From Caryophanon latum (GTDB lineage Bacteria > Bacillota > Bacilli > Bacillales_A > Planococcaceae): a stretch of DNA of 64,000 bases. Location of the stretch: positions 62,001-126,000 of the forward strand of contig NZ_MATO01000015.1 of assembly GCF_001700325.1 (NCBI RefSeq), written 5' to 3'. This document shows, piece after piece, positions 38,566 to 45,902 of this stretch. Below the pieces are notes generated by a model that worked only from the letters and a program-made list of their open reading frames with translations, was not told the origin of the DNA and did not search any database. A program made the position numbers and the translations under genes. Numbering within the stretch: position 1 is the stretch's first letter; each line of letters begins with the position of its first letter.

Positions 38566-38832
38566 CTAGCTCAGCAGCTCACGTAAATATTCGCGTAAGT
38601 CCTCTGCTTCGTCACCTTCACGTTTATACACGTGCTCGATGTAACCAGGCTCCTCGACATCATCTGGCCCCATAATCGCAAAGCGCCCAAACTGCATATC
38701 AAGAACAAGCACCTTCCCGAAGAAGCGGCTCGACTGTACAATCGCTAAATCGTAACGCAGCGTGCGACCTGTAAAGCTCACAAAGCGCGTTTTCGTATCT
38801 TCTACGTCATCATATAAGAAAAAACGTTCCAT
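38566..38832 (-). CDS. DUF3055-family protein
   Basis: 88 residues, MERFFLYDDVEDTKTRFVSF, with the family segments LRYDLAIVQSSRFFGKVLVLD and GRFAIMGPDDVEEPGYIEHVY. It is a small acidic cytosolic protein conserved in Bacillales, function unknown. It is divergent from yutE. The neighbouring yutE-yutF order is as in B. subtilis, so the backbone resumes here after the island. Confidence 0.8.
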   Translation of the reverse strand: MERFFLYDDVEDTKTRFVSFTGRTLRYDLAIVQSSRFFGKVLVLDMQFGRFAIMGPDDVEEPGYIEHVYKREGDEAEDLREYLRELLS

Positions 38833-38938
38833 TTTTCATCACCTACCAATTCTACAGTTATGGTACTATAGAAAGGAAAAGCACCGCAACTTAAAATTCG
38901 TGGTGATTATCGTAACAGTTGAAATGGAGGATTCTACT

Positions 38939-39388
38939 ATGTATTTCGTAGATCGTACAAAAATTACAGAAACATGTAAGCATTTAGATGAGATTTTAGC
39001 TATTTTTGAAGCGGGGACGAATTGGACGACAGAGCCGGTTGCACAGCTTGCCCTTCAACGTATTGCCCATAATGCAATGGAGTCAATGATGGATGTCGGC
39101 AACGTCATTATCGACGGCTTTGTAATGCGTGACCCAGGTAGCTACGACGACATTATCGATATTTTATTAGATGAAAAGGTCATTCCAGCTGACATGGAGG
39201 CGCCGTTAAAAGAAGTTGTCGCGTTACGCAAAATGCTTGTGCGCGAATTTACAGCAGTAGATAACGAGCGAGTAGTTGACGTATTAACGCGCAACATCGA
39301 ATCGTTAAAGCAATTTTCACCGCTCGTACAAAGCTATTTAGAAAATGAATTAGGTCCAATTTCGGCGTTTTTACCGGAGAAGGAATAA
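38939..39388 (+). CDS. yutE: YutE: DUF86 / HepT-like HEPN protein
   Basis: 149 residues from ATG 38939 with GGAGG. It matches B. subtilis YutE closely (MYFVDRTKI; VIIDGFVMRDPGSYDDIIDIL; ELGPISAFLP). HepT-like HEPN proteins are often RNase toxins with an RX4-6H motif; I see no clear RX4HXY here, and no nucleotidyltransferase partner is adjacent. It is more likely a housekeeping member. It is followed directly by yutF (TAAATG). Confidence 0.9.
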   Translation: MYFVDRTKITETCKHLDEILAIFEAGTNWTTEPVAQLALQRIAHNAMESMMDVGNVIIDGFVMRDPGSYDDIIDILLDEKVIPADMEAPLKEVVALRKMLVREFTAVDNERVVDVLTRNIESLKQFSPLVQSYLENELGPISAFLPEKE

Positions 39389-40168
39389 ATGAAACAATAT
39401 AAGGCGTATTGCTTTGATTTAGATGGTACGGTTTATAAAGGGAAAGACGTCATTGACACAGCAGTTGCGTACATTCATATGCTGCAAGCGCGTGGCATCG
39501 AGCCGTTTTACGTGACGAACAACTCGTCTAAAACGACGGCACAAATTCAAGAAACGTTACGTGCATTTCGCATTGAAGCACCAGCGACGCACATTTATTC
39601 AAGTGCGATGGCAACCGCTCAGTACGTGAAGCACCATTACCCGAATGCGAGCGTTCGGGTAATGGGGGAGGACGGCATTCGTAATGCGGCACAAACGGTT
39701 GGGCTACAGCTTGTAGACGGCGTGGAAGCGGACGTGTTTGTCATGGGCATTGATCGTCAACTAACGTATACGACGCTTGCAGATGCGTGCAAAACGGTTC
39801 AAAATGGCGCGGCATTTGTCGCAACGAACGAGGACGTCAAGTTTCCAGCTGAGCAATATTTTTTACCAGGAAATGGCTCGCTCGCTCGACTTGTGCAAGG
39901 GGTGACAGGTGTTGAACCGACATACATTGGCAAGCCATCACCTGTTATGCTTGAGCTCATTGCCGAAACGTTTGGTTACGACAAGTCGGATATGGTCATG
40001 ATCGGTGACAACTACGACACCGATATTTTAAGTGGCATTCGCTTTGGCATCGATACGATTCATGTGAACACAGGCGTTACATCGACAGAAGCGGCATATG
40101 CAAAAGAGCAGCCGCCGACGATGCTTGTTGAAAACATGATGGTGTATGCGGAGTTAGAGAAGGAATAA
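39389..40168 (+). CDS. yutF: YutF: HAD-family phosphatase (NagD-like)
   Basis: 259 residues. HAD motif I is CFDLDGTVYKGKDVI (nucleophile DLDGT), motif II is FYVTNNSSKTTAQIQ, and motif IV is VMIGDNYDTDILSGI. It has the C2 cap of the NagD/p-nitrophenyl phosphatase group. It probably dephosphorylates a sugar or glycerol phosphate. It is coupled to yutE and ended by a strong terminator. Confidence 0.93.
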   Translation: MKQYKAYCFDLDGTVYKGKDVIDTAVAYIHMLQARGIEPFYVTNNSSKTTAQIQETLRAFRIEAPATHIYSSAMATAQYVKHHYPNASVRVMGEDGIRNAAQTVGLQLVDGVEADVFVMGIDRQLTYTTLADACKTVQNGAAFVATNEDVKFPAEQYFLPGNGSLARLVQGVTGVEPTYIGKPSPVMLELIAETFGYDKSDMVMIGDNYDTDILSGIRFGIDTIHVNTGVTSTEAAYAKEQPPTMLVENMMVYAELEKE

Positions 40169-40171
40169 ATG

Positions 40172-40221
40172 AAAAAGGATTGTACTACCGTCATCTTGAC
40201 GTGTAGCACAATCCTTTTTGT
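40172..40221 (+). terminator. Terminator after yutF
   Basis: AAAAAGGATTGTACTAC pairs with GTAGCACAATCCTTTTT apart from one base, around GTCA/TGAC. Confidence 0.9.
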
Positions 40222-40286
40222 TTGAACGAATATTGTTTAAGCATAACTCGTTGTAGGTATATGTTAGGAAAGCATAAAGCGTGATA

Positions 40287-40523
40287 TTACCACATCGGAT
40301 TGTCTTCAATATATTGATAAATGTTTTTCACAAGCGCATCTGCGTCGTCGCCAGTTACTAAATCACCGTTAACGACAGCGTATAGCCCTTCAGCACATTC
40401 CATACAAAAGCTTAAGCAGCCGTACTCAAGCACATCAATATTTGGGTCATTTTCAAGTATGTCATACGCAGTTTGTGCGCCGTTTGCTAAGTTTGTAATG
40501 CAAAATTCTACCATTGGATTCAT
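40287..40523 (-). CDS. yuzB: YuzB (DUF1450) small protein
   Basis: 78 residues: [20 protein letters not shown], then the Cys group [16 protein letters not shown], which could bind a metal or cluster. Length and pattern match YuzB. Start ATG 40523 has GAGGTGA. It is divergent from yutJ across a region with a Rex-like operator, the same neighbour as in B. subtilis. Function is unknown; a link to redox metabolism is inferred from position. Confidence 0.9.
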   Translation of the reverse strand: MNPMVEFCITNLANGAQTAYDILENDPNIDVLEYGCLSFCMECAEGLYAVVNGDLVTGDDADALVKNIYQYIEDNPMW

Positions 40524-40592
40524 CGTGTTGTCACCTCGCTATACGCTATGCTACGCTGTTTTTTTTTCTACGTCAAATGACACGTAAATCGC

Positions 40593-40621
40593 TTGTGAAA
40601 GTTCTCACAATGTTATATACT
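40593..40621 (+). promoter_or_regulatory. Promoter of yutJ with overlapping Rex operator
   Basis: TTGTGAAAGTTCTCACAA (40593-40610) is a perfect TTGTGA-N6-TCACAA inverted repeat, the Rex consensus. Its left half TTGTGA also acts as a -35 box, 17 bases from TATACT (40616-40621). Rex, a repressor released by NADH, would therefore block this promoter when NADH is low. Confidence 0.8.
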
Positions 40622-40678
40622 CGTAGTTGAACTTTGTTACAAACTAGTGAACTATGCACAATTGAAGGAGAACAACAT

Positions 40679-41749
40679 ATGCGAAACTTAGTATTATTAG
40701 GTGGCGGATATGGTAATATGCGCGTATTACTACGTCTTTTACCAAACCATTTACCTAATGACGTACAAATTACGTTAATCGATCGCACGCCATTTCATAG
40801 CTTAAAAACAGAATTTTATGCGCTGGCAGCAGGTACATCAACAGATAAGGAAGTACGTGTAGCGTTTCCAGACAATGCACGGTTAAAATGCGTTTATGGG
40901 GAAATCGTAAAAATTAACCGTGAAGAAAAACTGGTTGAGCTAGCAGACGGCACAGTTGTAGATTATGATGATTTAGTGATCGGGTTAGGGTGCGAAGATA
41001 AATACCACGGCGTACCAGGTGCACCAGAGTACACGCACAGCATTCAAACAATCGCAAAAGCACGCGTGACGTTTGAAAAGCTTTGTAGTTTACCACCTGG
41101 CTCAACAGTAGGGATTATCGGCGCTGGATTAAGCGGTATCGAGCTTGCGAGTGAGCTACGTGAAAGCCGCGCAGATTTAAATATTAAACTATTTGACCGT
41201 TCTCATCGTATTTTACGCGACTTCCCAGAGAAGCTAAGCGAGTACATTAAAGAATGGTTTGAAAAGCATGATGTAGAAGTTATTGCGAAGGCGAACGTGA
41301 CAGCGGTAGAGCCTGGTAAAGTACACAACAATGACCAAGTGATTGAATGTGATGAAATCGTTTGGACAGCGGGCGTGCAGCCAGTAGAACTCGTGCGTCA
41401 TATGGATGCGGAAAAAGATAAATTTAACCGTCCAGTTGTAACGCAATATATGAACTTGATCGATGATGAGCACGTATACGTAATTGGAGACGCAGCATCA
41501 TCTGATTTACCACCGACAGCACAGCTTGCAGAGGCGCAAGGTGAAATCGTCGTGAAAGTATTAAAAGCGCGCTGGATGAATCAGCCACTACCTGAGAAAA
41601 TGCCGGAAATTAAGCTAAAAGGTTTCATGGGCTCTTTAGGGAAAAAGCAAGGCTTCGTACACTTAGCAGATACGACAGTAACAGGTCGCATTGCACGTTT
41701 AATGAAGTCAGGCTTACTGTGGATGTACAAGCGTCAAAACTCAAACTAA
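40679..41749 (+). CDS. yutJ: NAD(P)H dehydrogenase (NDH-2-like) YutJ
   Basis: 356 residues from ATG 40679 with AAGGAG. The FAD fold begins VLLGGGYGNMRVLLRLL. The NADH fold is VGIIGAGLSGIELASELRE, and VYVIGDAASSDLPPTAQLAEAQG is the second FAD motif. It is shorter than the NDH-2 encoded at 45903. It would pass electrons from NADH to quinone without pumping protons. The Rex-like operator over its promoter fits an NADH-oxidising enzyme. Confidence 0.92.
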   Translation: MRNLVLLGGGYGNMRVLLRLLPNHLPNDVQITLIDRTPFHSLKTEFYALAAGTSTDKEVRVAFPDNARLKCVYGEIVKINREEKLVELADGTVVDYDDLVIGLGCEDKYHGVPGAPEYTHSIQTIAKARVTFEKLCSLPPGSTVGIIGAGLSGIELASELRESRADLNIKLFDRSHRILRDFPEKLSEYIKEWFEKHDVEVIAKANVTAVEPGKVHNNDQVIECDEIVWTAGVQPVELVRHMDAEKDKFNRPVVTQYMNLIDDEHVYVIGDAASSDLPPTAQLAEAQGEIVVKVLKARWMNQPLPEKMPEIKLKGFMGSLGKKQGFVHLADTTVTGRIARLMKSGLLWMYKRQNSN

Positions 41750-41753
41750 AAAC

Positions 41754-41792
41754 AAAACCTTTACGTCAGCTGGAGTGGCGTAAAGGTTTTTT
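41754..41792 (+). terminator. Terminator after yutJ
   Basis: AAAACCTTTACG pairs perfectly with CGTAAAGGTTTT, followed by TT. Confidence 0.9.
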
Positions 41793-41871
41793 ATCATGTT
41801 TGTGGATTTATCCATTGTTATACAGCTAAAGCGCTTGTTTTTAACAGCACAACTGAAATCAATGCAACATT

Positions 41872-41978
41872 ACTGGCAAGGAGCGTGCGGCGAGACTCCT
41901 TGGGGAATAGTATGAGCTTGAGACTACAGGCTCAAGCCATGCCCCAGGAACGCGAGCCACAATACGCGTATTGCCAGT
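41872..41978. repeat. Structured long-hairpin repeat, type B short form
   Basis: ACTGGCAA (41872) pairs with TTGCCAGT (41971). The core arms CGGCGAGACTCCTTGGGG and CCCCAGGAACGCGAGCC pair. The inner stem ATGAGCTTGAG pairs with CTCAAGCCAT around ACTACAGG. The arms extend imperfectly outward for another 20 or so bases (GAAAT-N-AAT on the left, ATTAATTTC on the right). It abuts the yuzD stop codon. Confidence 0.88.
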
Positions 41979-41999
41979 TACACGACATGATTAATTTCG

Positions 42000-42326
42000 T
42001 TACTCTGCTGTAAACCCGAGCTCCTCAAGCTTTTGGAACACCGGCTTTAACTGGATGTAGCCTTCACCGATCACCTCGTCATTAATTAACACGAGCGGGT
42101 AAAAAAATTCATCGTCTTGAATACGCGCAGCATAATCGGCATCGCGAGCATCGAGTGGATCATTCTCAATATCGATGTAACGAATGATAAAAGAATATTC
42201 TGGATATTTTCGGCGGATTGCGGCATCGAGCCATTCGTACGTATCTTTTGAAGAAGGGGCATTGACGCAACTTGCGCATAAAATGTCCGCACCGTAAATT
42301 TCAATCGTTGGCTGTAAGTCGTGCAT
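42000..42326 (-). CDS. yuzD: YuzD (DUF1462) thioredoxin-like protein
   Basis: 108 residues from ATG 42326 with GGAGG, the length of B. subtilis YuzD. TIEIYGADILCASCVNAPSS carries a CASC pair at the position of a thioredoxin-like active site, and PLVLINDEVIGEG resembles a cis-Pro loop. It is divergent from yutI, whose product is an Fe-S carrier; the same pair occurs in B. subtilis. A role in Fe-S or thiol chemistry is inferred. Confidence 0.92.
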   Translation of the reverse strand: MHDLQPTIEIYGADILCASCVNAPSSKDTYEWLDAAIRRKYPEYSFIIRYIDIENDPLDARDADYAARIQDDEFFYPLVLINDEVIGEGYIQLKPVFQKLEELGFTAE

Positions 42327-42411
42327 GAAAATTCCTCCGTTTCGTATTCTCCAATGGACTTTTACGTTGCATATAATTATAATCATTATAAAGAAAGGAG
42401 TCGAGTGACAA

Positions 42412-42648
42412 ATGACAGAAGCAGCACAAAAAGAACAAGTACAAGAAGTTTTAGATAAATTACGCCCATTCTTATTACGCGATGGTGGCGACTGTGAATT
42501 AGTAGATATTGAGGACGGTATCGTAAAGTTACGTCTACTTGGTGCATGCGGTAGCTGCCCATCTTCTACAATTACATTAAAAGCTGGTATTGAACGCGCA
42601 TTATTAGAAGAAGTACCAGGTATTATTGAAGTAGAGCAAGTGTTTTAA
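42412..42648 (+). CDS. yutI: YutI: NifU-like Fe-S carrier
   Basis: 78 residues forming just the NifU C-terminal domain: [17 protein letters not shown] and the cluster motif [13 protein letters not shown]. It carries or delivers 4Fe-4S clusters made by Suf. It starts 26 bases after an AAAGGAG site region and ends at a bidirectional terminator. It is slightly shorter at the N-terminus than other Nfu proteins, but the domain is complete. Confidence 0.93.
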   Translation: MTEAAQKEQVQEVLDKLRPFLLRDGGDCELVDIEDGIVKLRLLGACGSCPSSTITLKAGIERALLEEVPGIIEVEQVF

Positions 42649-42654
42649 TAAACG

Positions 42655-42693
42655 AAGCGGCCACATTCGACGTTGAATGTGACCGCTTTTTTT
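42655..42693. terminator. Bidirectional terminator between yutI and the DUF2225 gene
   Basis: AAGCGGCCACATTC pairs with GAATGTGACCGCTT with one mismatch, T run at right, A run at left for the opposite strand. Confidence 0.88.
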
Positions 42694-43396
42694 AAGATTG
42701 TAGCTGTGCGCGGCGTTGCTCACGAATGGCACGCACTTGCTCCCAGCGCTCTTTTGCCATCTCAACAATTTTCGCATCGCCACCGAGTGATTGGCGTTCG
42801 ATAATGCGTGAGAAGAAACGCGTCGCTTGATCGATTTCATCAAGGCGTACGCCGAGCTCACCAATCATGTATAGCACGCGCATTTCTGACATGTTCATTT
42901 TTTCGTAGTCGCCAGTTGAATACGATTGCTCATACTGCGTGTAAGCAAGACGAAGGAAGCGCATTTCTTGAGGCTTGTTTTGAATTTCACGATACAGCCA
43001 AGCGATACGAAGCAATAAGCCGGCTAAAATAATATGACGCTCCTGTTTGATCGTTCCACATAAAAAGGCGAGCTTATATGCTTGAATTGCTTGTTGGGCA
43101 GTACGTTCACCGTTGAAATGATGAGGCGTCCAGTAAGCGCACACTTGGTCGTTCAGCTTTTGCTGTACCCCAGGCGCAAAGTAAGGTGAAAAGTCTTCTG
43201 TAAATGAATAGCCACAATGCTCGCAAACGAACACATTATAGTAGTAACCTTTTGGTGAGTTTTCTTTGTACGTCGGGTAAAAATCCGTATCGGTATGCTC
43301 GATGCGCACCGCATTTTTACGGATTTTTAACGATTTAAATGATGTTTTGCAATGTGGGCAATCGATCTTTTTTTCATAATATGGCGAAATTTCCAT
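42692..43396 (-). CDS. DUF2225 family protein
   Basis: 234 residues. Two zinc-ribbon-like Cys pairs lie near the N-terminus (KKIDCPHCKTSF and VFVCEHCGYSF). A helical, TPR-like C-terminal region (AYKLAFLCG, RIAWLYREIQNKPQEMRFL, RFFSRIIERQ) follows. The family is common in Bacillales and of unknown function. Start has AAGGAGG. It is divergent from yutM and converges on yutI. Confidence 0.85.
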   Translation of the reverse strand: MEISPYYEKKIDCPHCKTSFKSLKIRKNAVRIEHTDTDFYPTYKENSPKGYYYNVFVCEHCGYSFTEDFSPYFAPGVQQKLNDQVCAYWTPHHFNGERTAQQAIQAYKLAFLCGTIKQERHIILAGLLLRIAWLYREIQNKPQEMRFLRLAYTQYEQSYSTGDYEKMNMSEMRVLYMIGELGVRLDEIDQATRFFSRIIERQSLGGDAKIVEMAKERWEQVRAIREQRRAQLQS

Positions 43397-43557
43397 CGAA
43401 AGAACCTCCTTTTTATGTGAATTTATGTATATTAAAAAAAGCTTAAAGTAGTTACATTATATCAGTAGTTGTAGACATCTGCTCGCATTTCAAGCGAATT
43501 GATTGAAAAATGTTTCTGAAATATAGATAATGAGTGTATAAAGGAAGGTGACCGGAA

Positions 43558-43932
43558 ATGGCAGTAGAAAATCAAGTAGTAATCATTACCGAAGCAGCAG
43601 CATTTCGCATTAAAGAAATGATGGAGCACAATGAAGAAGTAGGCGCATTTTTACGCGTAGGCGTGAATGGCGGTGGCTGTAGCGGCTTAACGTACGGCAT
43701 GTCATTTACGATGGATAAAAATGACGATGACCTCGAAGACGAACAGCACGGCTTACAAATCGTCGTATCCGCGGAGGACGCACCGATCTTAAAAGGCACG
43801 AAAATCGACTACAAGCAATCGCTAATGGGCGGTGGCTTCACGATCGACAATCCGAATGCGATTGCGAACTGCGGCTGTGGCACAAGCTTCAAGGCAGCAG
43901 CACGACCAGCAGAACCACAACCTTGTGAATAA
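43558..43932 (+). CDS. yutM: YutM: A-type Fe-S carrier (HesB/IscA family)
   Basis: 124 residues with cluster Cys in VNGGGCSGLTYGM and the C-terminal pair NCGCGTSF. LMGGGFTIDNPNAIANCGCG is nearly as in B. subtilis YutM. It transfers clusters from SufB to target enzymes such as glutamate synthase. Start has AAGGAAGGTG. It is the last backbone gene before the AT-rich three-gene cassette. Confidence 0.94.
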   Translation: MAVENQVVIITEAAAFRIKEMMEHNEEVGAFLRVGVNGGGCSGLTYGMSFTMDKNDDDLEDEQHGLQIVVSAEDAPILKGTKIDYKQSLMGGGFTIDNPNAIANCGCGTSFKAAARPAEPQPCE

Positions 43933-43938
43933 ATGAGT

Positions 43939-43987
43939 ACCTCCTTCGTTTGTATGTTATGGAACATGCAGGCGAGGGAGGTTTTTA
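43939..43987 (+). terminator. Terminator after yutM
   Basis: ACCTCCTTCG pairs with CGAGGGAGGT, with an inner CATG pairing, followed by TTTTT. Confidence 0.75.
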
Positions 43988-44063
43988 CTTTTTACTATGT
44001 TTATTAGAAAGAATAAGTATAATTATTTATAAATAGAATTTGGCATGACATTAAAGAATGTGA

Positions 44064-44645
44064 GTGATAACAGTGAAATTTAATGAACTAGTAATCAAAT
44101 TTGAGCATGATACGTTCAAACGAGAAAAAAGATTAATTGACTATATAGAAAAATTGCAAAATGAACAAGTGGAAGTAATAAGTAAAGGCATGTTATTCGT
44201 TTTAGTGAAAGAGCTAAATAAAAATTATGTAGTGATTATGAATAAAAACCAAATTGAATTTAGATTTGCAGCACAGTATAAGGAGAAAAAACAGCGCATT
44301 CAAGAGGTTTTACATGCGTTAGGATCATTAGATAATATTAGGAACGTCGAGGCATTGGCTTTAGTTGAAATCCCTCATAAAGAAAAAACATTTAATCATT
44401 TATTTCAATCATTGCCAAAGAGTGTGGAAGTAGAATTTTTAGGATTTAAAATAAATGATGCTAATGATGTGTATCATGTATCATTAACAAACTTCATTGA
44501 AAGCGGGAAGCGTAAGTGCATTATTAAACGAGAATTAAGTAATATTTCATATGACAACTTAATTAATTATGACACCGCAATCATTGAAATGAAGATGGAA
44601 GAAATGATGAAGAAAACATATTACGTTATTAATACGGAGGTGTAA
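44064..44645 (+). CDS. Unrecognised protein, first gene of AT-rich cassette
   Basis: 193 residues starting GTG (44064; a GTG at 44073 is equally possible; no strong ribosome site). It is a mixed alpha/beta protein without signal peptide or membrane segment: alternating strands (VEVISKGMLFVLVKEL, NYVVIMNKNQIEFRFAAQY) and helices (KKQRIQEVLHALGSL). I do not recognise the family. A perfect TATAAT at 44018-44023 lies upstream. Base composition is much more AT-rich than yutM and ndh on either side. It is followed after three bases by the acidic second gene, so they are one operon. Confidence 0.7.
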   Translation: MITVKFNELVIKFEHDTFKREKRLIDYIEKLQNEQVEVISKGMLFVLVKELNKNYVVIMNKNQIEFRFAAQYKEKKQRIQEVLHALGSLDNIRNVEALALVEIPHKEKTFNHLFQSLPKSVEVEFLGFKINDANDVYHVSLTNFIESGKRKCIIKRELSNISYDNLINYDTAIIEMKMEEMMKKTYYVINTEV

Positions 44646-44648
44646 CGT

Positions 44649-45083
44649 ATGTTTGAGCTAAATGAATTTTATCGGAATGAAAGTGTATATTATGAAACGG
44701 TAGAACAAGTAAATGATGAGTTAAATGAAATGTTAACTGATTTAGACATAATTCCGTTAGAACATTTTTTTACAACACAGTATTTTTTCTCTACGAATAT
44801 GTATGTAATGACAGAGAAAATGAGTGAAAGGTCTCTCGATACAACTTTAATAGTAGACAAAACGGATGAAGAGCTTTTTGCAGAGCTATATGCGAGCGAA
44901 GATATTCCGAATGTAGAAGACTTCGACGTTGAAAGTTTTGTTCAATATTGTGAAAACGTATATGGCATGTCGACCGAACAATTTAAAGTTTGGTTTGAAG
45001 CCGAAGAATATGAAGGTAATGTCGATATGCAGCGATGGTATCATTTTACGAAACATAAAATGTCAGATGGTGAGTGGAAATAG
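44649..45083 (+). CDS. Strongly acidic unrecognised protein, second gene of AT-rich cassette
   Basis: 144 residues with a strong GGAGGTG site. About 34 residues are Asp or Glu and only about 9 are Lys or Arg, so it carries a large net negative charge. Acidic stretches such as KTDEELFAELYASEDIPNVE dominate, with aromatic residues spread through. There is no known motif. Such composition is seen in antitoxins, immunity proteins and DNA-mimic inhibitors, but this is only an analogy. Its TAG overlaps the GTG start of the third gene (TAGTG). Confidence 0.72.
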   Translation: MFELNEFYRNESVYYETVEQVNDELNEMLTDLDIIPLEHFFTTQYFFSTNMYVMTEKMSERSLDTTLIVDKTDEELFAELYASEDIPNVEDFDVESFVQYCENVYGMSTEQFKVWFEAEEYEGNVDMQRWYHFTKHKMSDGEWK

Positions 45084-45676
45084 TGTCACAGCAATATATA
45101 ACACAGCGTCAAATAGATGAAAAATCAATAAAGATAACGGATTTGCATTCGCTGGGACGATACGACAAAATTATTCATTATCGTAACCAGTTGACAAAAT
45201 ATATCAGTGAAATATCGCATACGTTATCGATCGAAAGTTCTCAAAATGGGCTTTTATTCGAATTATATAGACAAGAGAACCCAATTAAAATAGAGAATAA
45301 ATTATTTGCGGTATATTTAATTTGTAATCCGATTCCTACTCTAAAAAGAGAAAAGCCAAATGGTTTAGTCATTGAGCAAGATTTAAGCTTCATTCAAATG
45401 CAAGAAGTTTTGTTATATGATGTCCGAACGAAAGAATTATATTGTTTTGAATACAGTTATCATTATTCTGTTTGGGATTATAACGAGAATAAAGAAATAT
45501 ATTATTTTAGATATGATAAGGACATTTTGCTAAGTAATCCACCGAAGAAATCAATTCATCATTTACATGTAGTAACGAAGAAGCCGCATTTTGAAAGTCC
45601 GATTGTTAATTTACAAAAATTTTTAGAGGTGATTGTACACAATTGGAATATGAAAGAGCAAAGGTTAGACTATTAA
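45083..45676 (+). CDS. TumE/DUF6516-like protein, third gene of AT-rich cassette
   Basis: 197 residues from GTG 45083, sharing a base with the previous stop; GGTGAG is upstream. The C-terminal half has the order seen in TumE-type (DUF6516) toxins: FEYSYHYSVWD, then YYFRYDKD, then HHLHV, then a final helix NLQKFLEVIVHNW. The N-terminal 80 residues are less clear. The assignment is tentative and rests on motif order only. A terminator follows at once. Position after an acidic gene suggests a toxin-antitoxin-like unit with an extra component. Confidence 0.6.
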   Translation: MSQQYITQRQIDEKSIKITDLHSLGRYDKIIHYRNQLTKYISEISHTLSIESSQNGLLFELYRQENPIKIENKLFAVYLICNPIPTLKREKPNGLVIEQDLSFIQMQEVLLYDVRTKELYCFEYSYHYSVWDYNENKEIYYFRYDKDILLSNPPKKSIHHLHVVTKKPHFESPIVNLQKFLEVIVHNWNMKEQRLDY

Positions 45677-45706
45677 ACGACGAGGCAAAGGGCTTTCGTC
45701 GTTTTT
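45676..45706 (+). terminator. Terminator of the AT-rich cassette
   Basis: AACGACGA pairs with TCGTCGTT around GGCAAAGGGCTT, followed by TTTT. Confidence 0.8.
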
Positions 45707-45739
45707 TACTGTTCAGAAACAAGGGGAAAACTTTTTCAT

Positions 45740-45769
45740 GAGTGAAGTGCTATGCAAATAACTTCACTC
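45740..45769. other. Inverted repeat upstream of ndh
   Basis: GAGTGAAGT pairs perfectly with ACTTCACTC over a 12-base loop, and a palindrome ACCGATATCGGT follows at about 45773. No T run follows. These may be operator or leader structures of the NDH-2 gene 130 bases downstream. No known regulator is recognised. Confidence 0.45.
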
Positions 45770-45902
45770 CCGACCGATATCGGTTGAAAATCGCCTTCGA
45801 AACAAATAGAATAAAAATATAGGAAAATGTTTGAAAACAACTGCGGCGATCAGTGCAAGTTGAAAAGCGGTAGTGTGAAACGAAGAAAAGGTGGTTGTGC
45901 GT

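Noticed and set aside
38939-39388. YutE as a HepT toxin of a HEPN/MNT toxin-antitoxin pair
   Set aside because: No nucleotidyltransferase partner gene is adjacent, and the gene is in its conserved yutE-yutF backbone position.
45740-45769. Inverted repeat upstream of ndh as a Rex site
   Set aside because: The arms GAGTGAAGT/ACTTCACTC are 12 bases apart and lack the TTGTGA-N6-TCACAA pattern seen at 40593.
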